Assembly: GCF_900660515.1 (NCBI RefSeq)
Contig: NZ_LR214972.1
Span: 620,001 to 684,000, forward strand
Direction: 5' to 3'
Source of the DNA: Mycoplasmopsis bovirhinis
GTDB lineage: Bacteria; Bacillota_I; Bacilli_A; Mycoplasmatales; Metamycoplasmataceae
Length of the DNA stretch: 64,000 nt
The translations under genes and the position numbers were made by a program. Position 1 is the first letter of the stretch. The number at the start of each line of letters is the position of its first letter. Shown piece by piece: positions 20,480 through 34,252 of this stretch. Below the pieces are notes generated by a model, which saw nothing but the letters and a program-made list of their open reading frames with translations, had not been told where the DNA came from and did no database searches.

Positions 20480-23194
20480 ATGGAAATTAATCTTAATCAA
20501 GAATATGTAAAAAACCGCCTTGGTTTAACTAATGAACAAGTTAAGGAGCTGTTAGTCAAACATGGTCATAATACAATTAAAAGTGCAGAAAAGAAAAGTA
20601 TCTTTAAAATCTTTTTAGGGCAATTTAAAGATTTTATGATTATCTTATTGCTTATTGCAGCAATCTTTAGTTTAGGAGTTGCACTTTATGAAACTTTTGG
20701 TGCACCCCAAAGACCTGAAACTAAAGAAATAGTCATTAGTTTTGTCGAACCCTTTATTATTTTAATTGTTATTATTTTAAACTCATGTCTTGGTACTTAT
20801 CAAGAAATTAAAAGTGATCAAGCTGTTAAAGCTTTAGAAAAAAATAACCAACTAAATGCTAAAGTTATCAGAAGCGGTGAAATTGTTTCAATTCAAGCCA
20901 CTCAAATTGTTCCTGGTGATTTAGTTATTGTTGAAGCTGGTGATTATGTTGGAGCTGATGGCATTTTGCTTGAAGCATATTCGCTTCAAGCAGTTGAAGC
21001 AGCCTTAACTGGAGAATCATTGCCAGTACCTAAAGAAGTTAATTATGATTTAGATCTTAGCAAACTTACACTTGGCGAAAGAACTAACTTCTTATTTTCA
21101 GGAACTTATATAACAACTGGAAGGGGAATTATTTTAGTTACTGAAACCGGTTTAAATACTGAAATAGGTAAAATTAATAAGTTAATTGAGACGCAAGAAG
21201 TTCAATTAACTCCATTACAAATTAAACTTAATAAATTAAGCAGAATTTTTGGAATTAGTGGAGTAGTTTTATTATTTTTAACCACAATTACTCAATTGCT
21301 TATTACAAATACTTTATTAATTTCTGGTGGTTGAACTAACCCAGAAACTTATTCAAGTGCTTTAATCGTAGGAATTTCACTCGCAGTTGCAGCTATTCCT
21401 GAAGGTTTAATTACCTTTACAACTGTCTTATTAGCCATTGGAGTTTCGAAAATGGCTAATAAGAATGTGATTATTAAAAGTTTTCCTGCTGTTGAAACTT
21501 TAGGTTCAACAAATGTTATTTGTTCTGATAAAACTGGAACATTAACCGAAAACAAAATGACAGTTGTAAAGTTTGAAGACATTACTAAACCAAAACTATT
21601 ATCTGATTCAAAAACCTTATCATATTTTGTAGCATGTTGCGATGCTTCAATTACTTTAAAAGAAAATGGTGAATATGAAGAAGTAGGAGATCCAACTGAA
21701 ATAGGTATTTTAATTTATGGTATGCAAAACCAAAATTCGGCTACTAACTTTTATTTAAAACATAATAAATTAGACTCATTGCCTTTTGATAGTGATCGTA
21801 AGGCAATGTCGGTTTTAGTGTCTAACAATGAGCAAAATACCATCATTGTTAAGGGTGCTCCAGATGTTATTTTAAATAAATCAAACAATGTTGTTTCTTC
21901 ATACTATAACTTAGTAGAAGAATGATCAAATCAAGCTTATAGAGTAATTGCTATTGCTTATAAAGACGTCGCTAAAACAAAAACCACTTTAACTTTAGAA
22001 GATGAAAATGATTTAACTTTTTTAGGCTTAATTGGAATGATTGACCCCACCCGTAAGGGAGTTAAAGAAAGCATTACTGAAGCAAAAGCAGCAGGAATTA
22101 AACCTGTTATGATTACTGGTGATCATTTAACAACTGCACTATCTATTGCTAAAGAATTAAAAATCCACGAACCAGGCGATAAAGCAATTAATGGAGCTAC
22201 TTTAGCAACTATGAGTGATGAAGAGCTCAAAGAACAAGTTAAAGATATTTCAGTTTATGCCCGGGTTAATCCTGCCGATAAATTAAGAATTGTTAAAGCA
22301 TGGCAATCACATGATCAAGTTGTTGCTATGACTGGAGATGGAGTTAATGATGCTCCTGCTTTAAAAGCAAGTGATGTAGGCTTAGCTATGGGAATAACTG
22401 GAACAGACGTTTCTAAGCAAGCTGCAGATGTTATTTTAACTGATGATAATTTTACGACTATTGTTAAAGGTATTAAAAGTGGTCGTGAAACATTTGATCG
22501 TATTAAATCTGTTATTTTGAATTTATTAGTTTCATCATTAACAGAAATTATTGTGATGCTTTTTGGGCTTTTTGTTCTAGCCTTTATTTTTAAAAATGAT
22601 ATTCAAGGTAAGGATTTAATTATCCTCTCAGCTTCACAACTTTTATGAATTAACTTATTAACTCATGGCCTTCCTGCAATTGCATTAGGCATGAGTCCTA
22701 ACGATTCAGACGTTATGAAACGTGGACCATTTTCAAAAAATGAAAGTATTTTTTCAAGGGGAATGGGTAAAAATTTACTTATTCATAGTATCATATTAAG
22801 TATTTTTTCAATTCTTTCCTACACTGTTGCAGGATTTTATGCTAGAAGTCAAAACATTACTGGCGAACAATTTATCAGACTTACTTCAACAAGTATGTTT
22901 TTAACGCTTGGAATTGGAGCTAGTCTTAATTCACTCAATTTAATGTCAAAAAGATCAATTTTTAACTTTAGTTGATCAAAATATAAACTTGTTTACCTAG
23001 CAACAATTTTTTCAACTATTTGTGTTTTATTTGCAGCCTTTATTCCTGGAGTTAGAGATGTCTTTAAAATGGCTGAAATATCTCAAATTAAGGATTATAA
23101 CATTGTTTACTGGCTTTTACCAATAATCTTTGGTTTAGGACTTATAATTTTTGTAGAAATTGAAAAACTAATTAAATTTATTATTAAAAAATAA
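20480..23194 (+). CDS. Calcium-type cation-transporting P-type ATPase
   Basis: 904 residues, the full length for a type II (SERCA/PMCA-like) pump, read through several TGA codons. The N-terminal actuator domain has LTGES; the phosphorylation motif [13 protein letters not shown] lies near residue 350 (Asp acceptor); the ATP domain includes VKGAPDVI; and the hinge motif is [21 protein letters not shown] in two overlapping blocks. About ten membrane helices flank these, with an acidic insert between the first two. It exports Ca2+ or a similar ion; exact specificity is not readable. A ribosome site AAAGGAAA precedes the ATG. Confidence 0.93.
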
Positions 23195-23198
23195 AACA

Positions 23199-23229
23199 AA
23201 ACCATAAAGGAATTTCTTTATGGTTTTTA
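23199..23229. terminator. Bidirectional terminator between the P-type ATPase and the permease
   Basis: AACCATAAAGG / CTTTATGGTT hairpin with T-runs on both strands, lying between two convergent genes. Confidence 0.8.
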
Positions 23230-23236
23230 AATTAAA

Positions 23237-24736
23237 TTATTCAGTTACAGCGGTCATTTTTGATGCTGCAAAGTCTTGAATAATGTTTCTTTTGAAAATT
23301 TTTTGTTCTAGTTTAAAGTTGATTCAAGGGAATGAGATAAAGAAAATAAGCATAATTGCATATAATAAGATAGGAACATAGTTTTTAATTAAACTACCTT
23401 TTTTATTATCTCAAAATACTCCTCAACCAGATGGGTTAGTTCTATCACTTGCTAAGTTTTGGAATTGGAAAACTAAGTAAGATAATTCCACAAATAAAAT
23501 TCCAGCTATTGCTAAAACAGAGCTAATATAAAATAAATAGTTATTAATTTTCTTAGTTTCGTTATACTCTTTTCTTTTTAAAGTATATTTAAAGATTAAT
23601 AATCCATAAATTACAAAAAAGAAAAGAGTAGGGAAGTTAGAAATAGCATCCATTAAAATATCGGTATTTAGCGCTAAGCTTGGTACTAAGATAGTGAGGA
23701 AATAAAAGGCATGTATAATTACAATATAAATAATATTTGTTTTTGCTAAGGTAAATTTTTTTAATAATGCTTTAGAGCCAAAGATAAAATGATTTTGTAC
23801 ATTCATACTTAATTCATTAACAAAAGCAGATGAAATTCCATTAGTTACACCTAAAGCTGATAAGAATATAAAGAAGATTACAACCATTGTAATATTATCT
23901 TTCCATTTACCAGGTAGTGAATCACTTAATAATCCATGTACATTACCTGCAGAGTGTAAAATTGACGAAATTGCAATTAATGAATATAGAACAACCACAA
24001 ATATCATCGCAAATAAAATTGCTTTTGGAACTGTCTTAGTAGGGTTTTTAGTTTTTTCTGAAATTGAACTTGAAACTAAAAATGCATCATAAGCAAATAA
24101 AACTGCTGGTAAGGCTGCAATAATTCCTTTAAGTGTAAATGCATTTTTTAAAATTGCATTTGATCCATTATTATTGTGTGTATTTGGGAAAATAATCCCA
24201 ATAAATAAAGCAGCAAACAACGGTAAGAATTTAATAATGGTAATTATAAATTGGAATTTACCTGCAGCTTGGTATGATCAGATATTTAAAGCTAAGAAAA
24301 ATACAGTTATAACTAATCCAACAAATATATGAGTTGCTATGGTGATTGATTTATAAGAAATCACATCAGAAAGAACAAAGAAATAAAATAAAGCTTCAGA
24401 TGCAAAAATTCCAAGTACCGTATTTAAAATTCCTCAGTAAAAAAATGCATAACCAAGTGAATTATGGTAAGCTAGTTTTGGATTTTTAGTAATTTTATAA
24501 ACTCAGTTACTAAGACCTTGTAATTTACCATTTTTAAATGATCCAATTTCAGCAAAAGATACAGCAGCAGCCATTGATATTAGCCCACCAATAATTCAAG
24601 CAAATAATCATGATACTCCATCTCCATCAACTGCTTTAGAAATTGAACCATTTTTAAAGAAGATTCCAATCCCGACAACGGAACCGACGATCATTGCAAT
24701 TGATAAAACTAGACCAATTTTTTTCTCTTTTGACAT
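23237..24736 (-). CDS. Amino-acid permease (APC superfamily)
   Basis: 499 residues with about twelve to thirteen membrane helices. The first helix carries the APC signature VGSVVGIGIFFKNG, and helix 6 follows with AALPAVLFAYDAFLVSSS. Amino acid or peptide-derived substrates are expected; the specific one cannot be told. It is a single gene preceded by AGGAGG, facing the P-type ATPase gene. Confidence 0.85.
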
Positions 24737-24822
24737 TTAACCTCCTTATAATTTATAAGTTCAAATGCTGAATATATTGACTAATTATACACCAAAATTA
24801 GTATATATTAAAAATGTATAAA

Positions 24823-24856
24823 AAATTCTAAAACAACTTAAGTGTTTTAGAATTTT
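24823..24856 (-). terminator. Terminator of the greA gene
   Basis: Hairpin AAATTCTAAAAC / GTTTTAGAATTTT with a 9-base loop, directly after the greA stop; T/A runs flank it. Confidence 0.75.
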
Positions 24857-24866
24857 GTCAATTAAA

Positions 24867-25355
24867 TTATAAATGTTTGATTGAAAGAATGCGAATATTA
24901 TATTTAATTGGAGCTTCAACTTCAATTTCTTCACCAACTTGTTTTCCTATCATTGCTAAAGCAAGTGGTGAAGCAGTTGAAATTTTGCTTTCAAATGGAT
25001 TGGCATCATGTGAACCAGTGATTTTCACGGTTCTAGTAACATTATTATCTAAATCTAAAAATTCAATTTCAGTGTTAATACTTACACTATCATCAGTGCG
25101 GTTTGAATTAGATTCAATAATAATTGAACGATCAATAATAACTTCTAATTCTTTAATCCGCCCCTCAACAACACCTTGCCTTTCACGGGCCGCATCATAT
25201 TCTGCATTTTCAGATAAGTCACCTTGTGCCCTTGCTTCTTTTAAAGCTTCTTGGACCGCAGGACGTTCAACATTAATTAATTTATTATATTCTGTAAGAT
25301 ATTCATCATATTTTTCTTTTGAAAGATATATTTTTTGATTGTTTATTTCGCTCAT
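24867..25355 (-). CDS. greA: Transcription elongation factor GreA
   Basis: 162 residues, the usual length. N-terminal coiled coil includes the tip motif RAQGDLSENAEYDAARE, whose acidic residues stimulate RNA cleavage in backtracked RNA polymerase; the C-terminal FKBP-like domain follows. The ATG at 25353-25355 is preceded by AGGGAG at a good distance; an in-frame GTG two codons upstream overlaps that site and is less likely. Confidence 0.95.
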   Translation of the reverse strand: MSEINNQKIYLSKEKYDEYLTEYNKLINVERPAVQEALKEARAQGDLSENAEYDAARERQGVVEGRIKELEVIIDRSIIIESNSNRTDDSVSINTEIEFLDLDNNVTRTVKITGSHDANPFESKISTASPLALAMIGKQVGEEIEVEAPIKYNIRILSIKHL

Positions 25356-25383
25356 TAACACTCCCTAGATTATTATAGTTTTA

Positions 25384-26058
25384 CTATTTTACTATATTTT
25401 CATGATTTTTATTGGTAATAAATAGAAATCTTGTTGAAAAATACGAAATTTCAAAATTTATTTTTTTGTTTTTCAAGAAAAGAGAAAAATTGTTGAGCTC
25501 TTTTCTTGAAATATTTTGCAATCTAATGCAAATCATACCTGATTCATTAAGCTTGTGGTAAAACTTATTAAAAATAGTTTCTAAATTATAAGTTGAATCA
25601 AATACTCCAATAAAATCAAGATTTTGCTCGTTATATAAATTTATATTATCTTGGTATAAATCGGGGTGCTTTAAAACAGCTTGATTTAACTTAGGTAAAT
25701 CAAGATTTTGAACATCATAATATGTCTTACCTTGTGTTTTAATAGCTAAACATGAAAAGGCAAATTCATGATTGTTAGCTAAGATTAATTTATCATAATA
25801 TTTGTTGATAAAAACTGTATTAATCATTCCTTCAATATCATATGGATTAATGTTATTTTTAAAATAATTTTCGAGTTCGAAAGGTAAAATACCAATATCA
25901 TTACGTAATGATTTGATTTGTTCAAATGATTCTCGTTGTAATTTTTGCACATATTTTTTAGTATATTTTTTTGTTCATATTAATATACCAATATAAACAC
26001 TAAAACCTACAGCAATTGCAATGACTGCGGAAATTATTAAAATAGTTCTTCAATTCAT
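25384..26058 (-). CDS. Membrane-anchored putative methyltransferase-like protein
   Basis: 224 residues counting from the ATG at 26058; the N-terminal membrane helix is visible only when TGA is read as Trp. The helix spans about residues 5-27 and is followed by a basic segment, then a cytosolic domain with DKLILANNHEFAFSCLAI and a C-terminal region SGMICIRLQNISRK. It resembles a divergent SAM-methyltransferase fold (the BC85_0335-like mycoplasma family, tentative). Located between ruvX and greA, 8 bases after ruvX. Confidence 0.6.
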
Positions 26059-26066
26059 TATTTGTC

Positions 26067-26492
26067 TCACTTGTTTTGGTAATATTCTAAATAATCTTCT
26101 AAAATTAATTGGGCTGCCATTTTATCTTTATGTAATTTACGTTTTTGCCGAGTTAATCCTGCATTAATCATAATTTGATGTGCTTTTTTTGTGGAATATT
26201 GTTCATTAATTAATAGATATGGTAAATTTAGATTTTGTTTTAAAGCTGCTACAACTTTTTCAACAAACAAAGTTGTTGGACTTTTGCTTCCATCTAGTTT
26301 TATTGGATAACCAATTATTAAACCATCAATTTTATATTTAGCTTCTAAATTTTTTATATATTCAATGATTTTCTCTAGCGCTTGATCCTCTTGGTATCTA
26401 AGAGTCTCTAAATTACTAGCAATAATTTCTGATTCGTCAGTTATAGCAAAGCCACAAGTTTTAGTTCCAATATCTAGAGCTAATTTTCTCAA
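26067..26492 (-). CDS. ruvX: RuvX/YqgF family Holliday-junction resolvase-like protein
   Basis: 141 residues. RNase H-like fold with the N-terminal motif [32 protein letters not shown] in the middle and an Asp-containing end (KDKMAAQLILEDYL). Known members process the 5' end of 16S rRNA precursor or act on branched DNA. Its start lies inside the 3' end of alaS (13-base overlap), so it is co-translated with it. Confidence 0.9.
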   Translation of the reverse strand: MRKLALDIGTKTCGFAITDESEIIASNLETLRYQEDQALEKIIEYIKNLEAKYKIDGLIIGYPIKLDGSKSPTTLFVEKVVAALKQNLNLPYLLINEQYSTKKAHQIMINAGLTRQKRKLHKDKMAAQLILEDYLEYYQNK

Positions 26493-29104
26493 TTTAAACC
26501 TTCTTGGATGAATTTTGTTAAATTTTCTGTAGATGCAATTTTACCCATTGATAAAATAGCATTTCCACCACCTTTTCCATTAAATTTTTGGAAAATTTGT
26601 TGGGCTAAAAAGTTAGAATTTAAAATTTTAGAAGCAACAACAAGCATTGGATTTAAACCTTTAGTGACGACAAAAAATGTGGTATCTAAATATTTTTCTC
26701 GTAAGGTCGTGGCTATAACTTTTGGATTATCTTGCATGGAAACTTCTAGTAAACTAAATTTAAAACCTTTAAATGTTTTAAATTCAATATTGTCATATGA
26801 AAATAAAGTATTAGTTTCTTTTTGTTTTTGTAATTTAACATAGTCATTTCTAATTTGACTAATTGCATTATTTAGAAGATTAATTGAATCTTCTAAATTA
26901 TTATTTAAATTAGGTTCAAAAGTATAATTTTGATCTAATAATTTATTCCGGTTAATTAAATTATTAACTTCTTGTAATAATTCGTCTTGTTTATTTTTTA
27001 AATATTCATTAACTAGTCTATGGGATGAAATAGCTCTAATTCGAAAAACTGTAGCTGATTTTTTTTCAACACTAATTATTTTAAAATTCTCTAATTTGCC
27101 TGAATTACTCAGGTGAGTTCCACCACATAAGTCAGCTGTAATATTATCAAATTTAACAATTCTAACTGAATTAGGGTCCATATATTCTGCTTCTTCTAAA
27201 GTCATAATAGCACCCATTTCTTTAGCTTGATTAGTTGTCATATTTAAATAATGTCTTGTTGAAGAAAGTTTAATGTAACTTTTGACTAAGTTTTCAATTT
27301 TTGCAATTTGTTCATTAGTAGGTTTAGTATCAGCTGGAAAATCAAATGTCAATCTTTCTTCGTTATTATCACTTCCTAGTTGTTTAATTTGTGGACCCAA
27401 AACCGTTCTTAAAGCAGCAAATAAAAAGTGAGTTCCAGAGTGATTACGTTCAAGTCCTAAACGAATCTTTGGGTCAACAAAACATTCTACTGGATCTATT
27501 TTATTGATAGTTCCGCTTACTTTATGAATATGATTACCATATTTATCCTTAAAGACATCTAAAACAGTAATCTTACGGTTATTTTGTGTGATATAACCTT
27601 TATCATGTCTTTGACCCCCACTTGTGGCATAAAAAGGTGTTTGTTTTAAAACTAAATATCCAATACCTTCAATAGTTTCTTGTTCTGTTTCTTGATCTAG
27701 TAAATATAAAATTTCTGTTTTAGCTTCTATAAATTCATAGCCAACAAAGTTATCAACTTTTTGAGTTATCAAAGTTAAAGAGTTGATAACTTTATCCATT
27801 CCCGAAACTTTATTTCCTTTACTTGCATTTTCATGTTTGGTTTTAGCCTCTAAATAAGCTTCTTTATCTATTGAAATACCTTGTGAAGCTAAAATTTCTT
27901 CAGTTAATTCAAACGGGAAGCCATAAGTTTCAAATAATTTAAATGCTAAAGCACCATCAAAGATTTTTTGGTCCTCTGAAATATGTTTATTTAAAAGTTG
28001 GCGGCCATTTTCAACTGTTTTAGCAAAAGCTTGTTCCTCATCAATAATAATTTTGATAATTTGATCTTGATTATATTCATACGGAAGAGTATTTTTAACT
28101 ACTTGAACTAATTTATGTAAAATTGGTTTTTTAATACCTAATAACATAGTGAAATATAGGCTGCGGCGAATTAGACGTCTAATAATATATCCTCGACCTA
28201 CATTTGAAGGCTTAGCTCCATCACCAGCTGCATTAACTACAGCTCTCATATGATCGGCAATAACTTTAAAGTATGTATTTATTTCAGCTTGCTTTGGTTC
28301 TTTGACGAAATAATTATCTGCATCATATCTATATTTAGTATATTTTTCAATTTCATGAATAATTGGTAAAAATAAATCAGTATCAAAATTAGTAGGAGCA
28401 TCTTGCAAGATTGAAACAATTCTTTCAAATCCTGCACCAGTATCAATGTTTTTTTGTTTTAATTCAGTGTAATTCCCTTGTCCATCTGAGTTAAAGGTTG
28501 AAAAAACAATATTTCAAATTTCAATATAACGATCATTTTCAATATCATTTTTTAATAGTTCAACACCTCTTTGATCATATTTAGTCCCACGATCATAAAA
28601 GATCTCAGTATTAGGCCCACAAGGACCAGAACCAACTTCTCAAAAGTTGGTTTTTTTATCTCCTGCAATCATATGTTCCTCACTAAAACCTTGCTTGATT
28701 CATAAATTTTTAGTTTCTAAATCTTCATAATAGTAGGTGAAATAAAGCTTATCTTTATCTAATTTTAATTCTTCAAGCAAAAATTTTGTTGCTAATTCAA
28801 TTGCCTCTTTTTTAAAATAATCACCAATTGAAAAATTACCAAGCATTTCAAAAAAAGTATGGTGCCTTGCAGTTACTCCAACATTTTCAATATCATTAGT
28901 ACGAATAACTTTTTGTGAGTTAACCATTTTAGTTGAAGGTGGATTTTTTTTACCTTCAAAATATTCTTTTAATGTTGCTACTCCACTATTAATTCACAAA
29001 AGCGAAGGGTCATTTTGTGGAATTAAACTTTTTGAAGGAATAATTAAATGGTCATTTGCTTCAAAAAAGTTTAATCATTTAGCTCTAATAAGTTTTGAAT
29101 TCAT
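26480..29104 (-). CDS. alaS: Alanyl-tRNA synthetase
   Basis: 874 residues. The TGA at 26489 is read as Trp and the true stop is TAG at 26480, so the end overlaps ruvX by 13 bases. Class II catalytic core at the N-terminus ([20 protein letters not shown]), editing domain with NHSGTHFLF and the zinc-like [10 protein letters not shown], and a C-terminal segment ending near NGKGGGNA, typical of the C-Ala domain. It attaches Ala to tRNA-Ala and clears Ser/Gly mischarging. It lies between mnmA and ruvX. Confidence 0.96.
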
Positions 29105-29112
29105 AAATACTC

Positions 29113-30264
<1,152 letters not shown>

Positions 30265-30304
30265 TTAAAAATTATATTGAATTTTTTTGATTTTTTATAA
30301 TTTA

Positions 30305-30313
30305 TGTTAAAAT
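30305..30313 (+). promoter_or_regulatory. Promoter of tRNA-Arg
   Basis: Extended -10 TGTTAAAAT ending 10 bases before the mature tRNA, with a T-rich TTTTGA -35 region about 17 bases upstream. Confidence 0.55.
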
Positions 30314-30323
30314 TTATACGAGT

Positions 30324-30400
30324 GGTCGCGTAGCTCAGCAGGACAGAGCACGAGCCTTCTAAGCTTGTGGTCAGAGGTTCGAATCCTCTCGTGATCGCCA
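30324..30400 (+). tRNA. tRNA-Arg (anticodon UCU)
   Basis: 77 bases ending in an encoded CCA. Acceptor GGTCGCG pairs with CGTGATC (two G-U pairs); D arm GCTC/GAGC; anticodon stem CGAGC/GCTTG with loop CTTCTAA; T arm AGAGG TTCGAAT CCTCT. The anticodon TCT reads AGA/AGG, the most used Arg codons in this AT-rich coding. Confidence 0.97.
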
Positions 30401-30475
30401 TTTTTTTTATAACTTTTTTATAAAAATATTATAAAATTAATATAAAAAATGTTATATGTAGACTATGAGGTTAAT

Positions 30476-32266
30476 ATGATCCAAACACTTAAAATCTTAC
30501 CAAAGAAAATTAAGATACAGTTTTTAATTGGGGTGTTAATTTTAGTTTTAAATGTTGGGTTAACAATGTTAACTCCAATTTTTATCTCCCAGTTTTTACC
30601 CTTATTAATCGATAAAAAAGAGTTATATGAAATTGAAGTTTTTAAAAATGTTATATATAGCGCCAAAGACTTTACCTCTGCTTTTATATTTTTATTAGTT
30701 TCAACAATTGCTTTAATTATTAGCGGAGCTTTAACATCTTTTGGTAGTTTATTTATTATAGTTTGAGCTGGTGAAAATGCTTCAGAATTTTATCGCAATA
30801 TTTTATATGCTAAATATCAAAAATTAAGTTTAAAAGATATTTCACATTTTAGTGTTGAATCATTGATCACAAGAATTAATGATGATGTTGCAGTATTTTG
30901 AGAATTTTTAGTAGGTGCAACTAGTGCTTTAATCAAAGCCCCATTATTCATAGCATTTGGTTTAATTTTTGCTTTATTAACAGATTTAACCTTAACTTGA
31001 ACAATTGTAGCGATAGTTCCATTAATTATTGGTTCAATTATATATATTTTAATTAAAGTTATGCCATTAATTATTAAAGGAAGAACAATTATTGATAATA
31101 ACACTAAATCAGTTAATGAAATAATTAACGGAGCAAGGTTGATTAAAGCATATAACTTACAAGAATATCAATATCAAAAATTTAACCAAACTAATAAAGC
31201 TTGAAAAGATAATGGTATTAATGTTTTTAATATCTTTTCAATTAATTTACCATTTTTCTTTTTTGCAGTTAACTTAGTTATTGTATTTATCTTTTATGGA
31301 GGATATCGCTTATTAGCAGATAATCCTTCACAAGATGTAAGTAAATTAATTGCAAAGATCAACACGTTTATTGAATATGAATTTATGATGGCCCTTGGAG
31401 TTTCAATGTTTGGTCAATTTTTGGGAACATTTTTTAGAGCAAGAGTTTCATCAAAAAGAATTATCGATGTTATTAATGCAAAATATGATAATTTAATAGT
31501 TTCAAATGGTGAAACATTGCCACATGACCCTTCAAAATATTCAATCAAGATTGAAAATTTTAGTTATAAATATTTTAAAACCTCAGAAAATTATGCTCTT
31601 AAAAATATTAATTTCGAATTAGAAGCAGGTCAAACATTAGGAATTATTGGACCTACTGGATCAGGTAAATCTACTTTAGCTAATATTTTAGTTAATAATA
31701 TGAAATATACTCAAGGTAGTGTTAAAATAGCTGATAAAGAAGTAAATCAGATTAATTCAGCTGATTTACATAAACAAGTTGGAATTGTATTCCAAGAAGC
31801 TTTGCTTTATTCAGGAACTATTGAAAGTAATTTAAAATTTGCTAAAGAAGATGCTTCGGAAGATGAAATTAATAAAGCTATTGAAAGCGCTTGTGCTAAG
31901 GAATTTATCACTTCATTTCCTGATACTTATGAGCACATAATTGAACAAAGAGGAAAAAACTTATCTGGTGGACAAAAACAACGTTTATCAGTAGCTAGAA
32001 CACTTTTGACTGATCCTAAAGTATTAATCTTAGATGATACCACTAGTGCTTTAGATAATTTAACTGCTAAAAAAATGGTTGAAAATATCGCAAAAAATTA
32101 TAAGTGTACCACAGTTATAATTTCGCAAAAAGTAAATTCAATTAAACAAGCCGACAAAATTTTAGTTTTAAATAATGGCGAGATTTTAGATATTGGAACA
32201 CACGAAGAACTAATTAATAGATGTGCATGGTATCAAGATGTTTACCAAAACCAATTAGAACAATAG
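30476..32266 (+). CDS. ABC exporter half-transporter, first subunit
   Basis: 596 residues from the ATG at 30476, which has TGAGG at the right distance; an in-frame ATG 27 bases upstream is less likely. Six membrane helices, then the ATP domain: Walker A GPTGSGKST near residue 393, signature LSGGQKQRLSVAR, Walker B VLILDDTTSALD. In place of the catalytic Glu after Walker B there is Asp, a degenerate site typical of one partner of a heterodimer. The next gene is the partner. Substrate (lipid, peptide or drug) is not visible. Confidence 0.9.
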
Positions 32267-32278
32267 CAAAGGAGATTT

Positions 32279-34216
32279 ATGAAAGAAAAATTTTCATCAT
32301 GACAAGCAATTAAACTTTTATTTTCTTTTGCCAAAGATTTTAAAAAACAAACTATGCTTGGTGGTATTTTTTCCTTTATTAACGCCATTGCATATATTTT
32401 TGGAAGTTTATTAATTGGTTTAGTTGTTAGCTCATTTTTTGATCCAATTGCAAATGGAAAAAGTCCTTTTGAGGATTTTGATACTAGCCGCTTCGCTTTA
32501 GTCTTAGTGCTTTTAGCAAGTTGTTATATAGCTTATGGATTATTTCGCTACTTAGAAAATAGATATTTTGTTAAAGTAAGTTTTGGAACTGCCACTAACA
32601 TTCGGAAGAAATTAATTGCCAAAATGTTAAAACTTGATATTAGTTTTTATGATCGCAATAAAGCTGGTGATTTAATTTCAACAGTAATTGGCGATGTTAC
32701 TAATATTGCCTTTTCATTAAATCAAGTTTTATCTGCTATTATTAACGCTTTTATTAATATTACTTTATCTTTAATAATTATGTTTTTAGTTTCAGCAAAA
32801 TTAACATTAATTGTAATTCCGTTAACCTTATTAATGTTATTTTGTGTGATGCTTTTAATTAAAAAATCTCAACCATATTTTGAAAGCGTTCGCCATGCAT
32901 TTGGAAAATTAAATGCCTTTGTTGAAGAAACTTTAACAAATACTAAAATTACTAATTCATTTGAAAAACAAAAACCAATTTTAAAACAACTAGAAGATTT
33001 AACAAGAGAAATTAGAAATGTAAGTTTTAAAAGCGACTTAGTTTCAAGAAGTTTTGAAATTATTTATTCAATAATGTCAAACATTATTATTTTAGTTATT
33101 GCTGGAATTTCAGCGTTCTTTTTCTTTAGACAAGAACCAATTTGAGGTGTTCCAGGTATAATGGGCAATGCTTCAACTATTGCAACTTCTGGTTTAATTG
33201 TTACTTATATTTCTTTAAACTGAAACTTCCTTGGACCATTCCAAAATGCTCTTGGAACAATTTTTGGGGCTCAAAGCGCTGTTGCTTCAGCTACAAGGAT
33301 TGGTAATTTATTAGCTGAGCCAGAACCAGCAGTTAAAGATCAAAAAATTAAAATCGTTAAAGTTGCTTTAAATTCTGAAACAAATAGTTTTCAGGAAACA
33401 CAAACTAATGATCCATATGGTTTTTACGCTTGAAAAATTTTTAATGCAGATACTAACATTTTTGAATATAAATCTGTTAAAGGAACTGTTGAATTTGAAA
33501 ATGTATTTTTCAAATATAATCATAATTCAGAAACTTACCAATTAAAAGAAGCATCATTTACTGCTAAAAGAGGGCAAAAAATTGCCATTGTGGGGCCTAC
33601 TGGTGCAGGAAAAACAACAATTGTTAATTTATTATCTAAATATTATGAATATAGCTCTGGAAGCATAAAAATTGATGGTCATGAGCTAAAAGAAATAGAT
33701 ACTCGAAATTTAAGAGATATTATGACTATTGTGTTGCAAGATTCGTTTTTATTTAACGAATCAATTATTGATAATTTAAAAATTTCAAATCCTAATGCTA
33801 CCAAAGAAGAAATCATTCAGGCTGCAAAAATGACACATTCTCATGATTTTATTTTATCAATGGAAAAAGGTTATGATACTTTAATTGAAAATAATGGTGC
33901 TAATATTTCACAAGGTCAAAGACAATTACTATCATTAACAAGAGCAATTTTATCAAATCGTAACATTTTAATTTTAGATGAAGCTACTTCAAATATTGAT
34001 TCAAGCACCGAAAGAATCGTCCAAGCTTCAATGTTTAAATTAATGGAATATAAAACTGCTTTTGTAATTGCGCACCGCCTTAGCACAATTAAAAATTCTG
34101 ATTTGATTCTCGTAGTTAATGATGGAAAAATTATTGAACGAGGAACCCACGATTCGCTATTAGGACAAAAAGGATTTTATTATAATTTATATAAATCACA
34201 ATTTAATGAGGTTTAA
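32279..34216 (+). CDS. ABC exporter half-transporter, second subunit
   Basis: 645 residues, ribosome site AAAGGAG. Six-helix membrane domain, ATP domain with GPTGAGKTT near residue 438, signature ISQGQRQLLS and a complete Walker B plus Glu, LILDEATSNID. The canonical Glu here and the Asp in the partner suggest an asymmetric heterodimer with one working site. Between the membrane and ATP domains is an extra segment of roughly 55 residues (about 345-400) that I cannot assign. Confidence 0.9.
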
Positions 34217-34221
34217 GAAAT

Positions 34222-34252
34222 AAAACAGCAGAAAAGTATTTCTGTTGTTTTT
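34222..34252 (+). terminator. Terminator after the ABC exporter
   Basis: AAACAGCAGAAA / TTTCTGTTGTTT hairpin (one G-U pair), followed by a T-run. Confidence 0.75.

Noticed and set aside
24877-25338. 153-aa open frame antisense to greA
   Set aside because: Shadow of greA on the opposite strand; no ribosome site, and greA is clearly the real gene.
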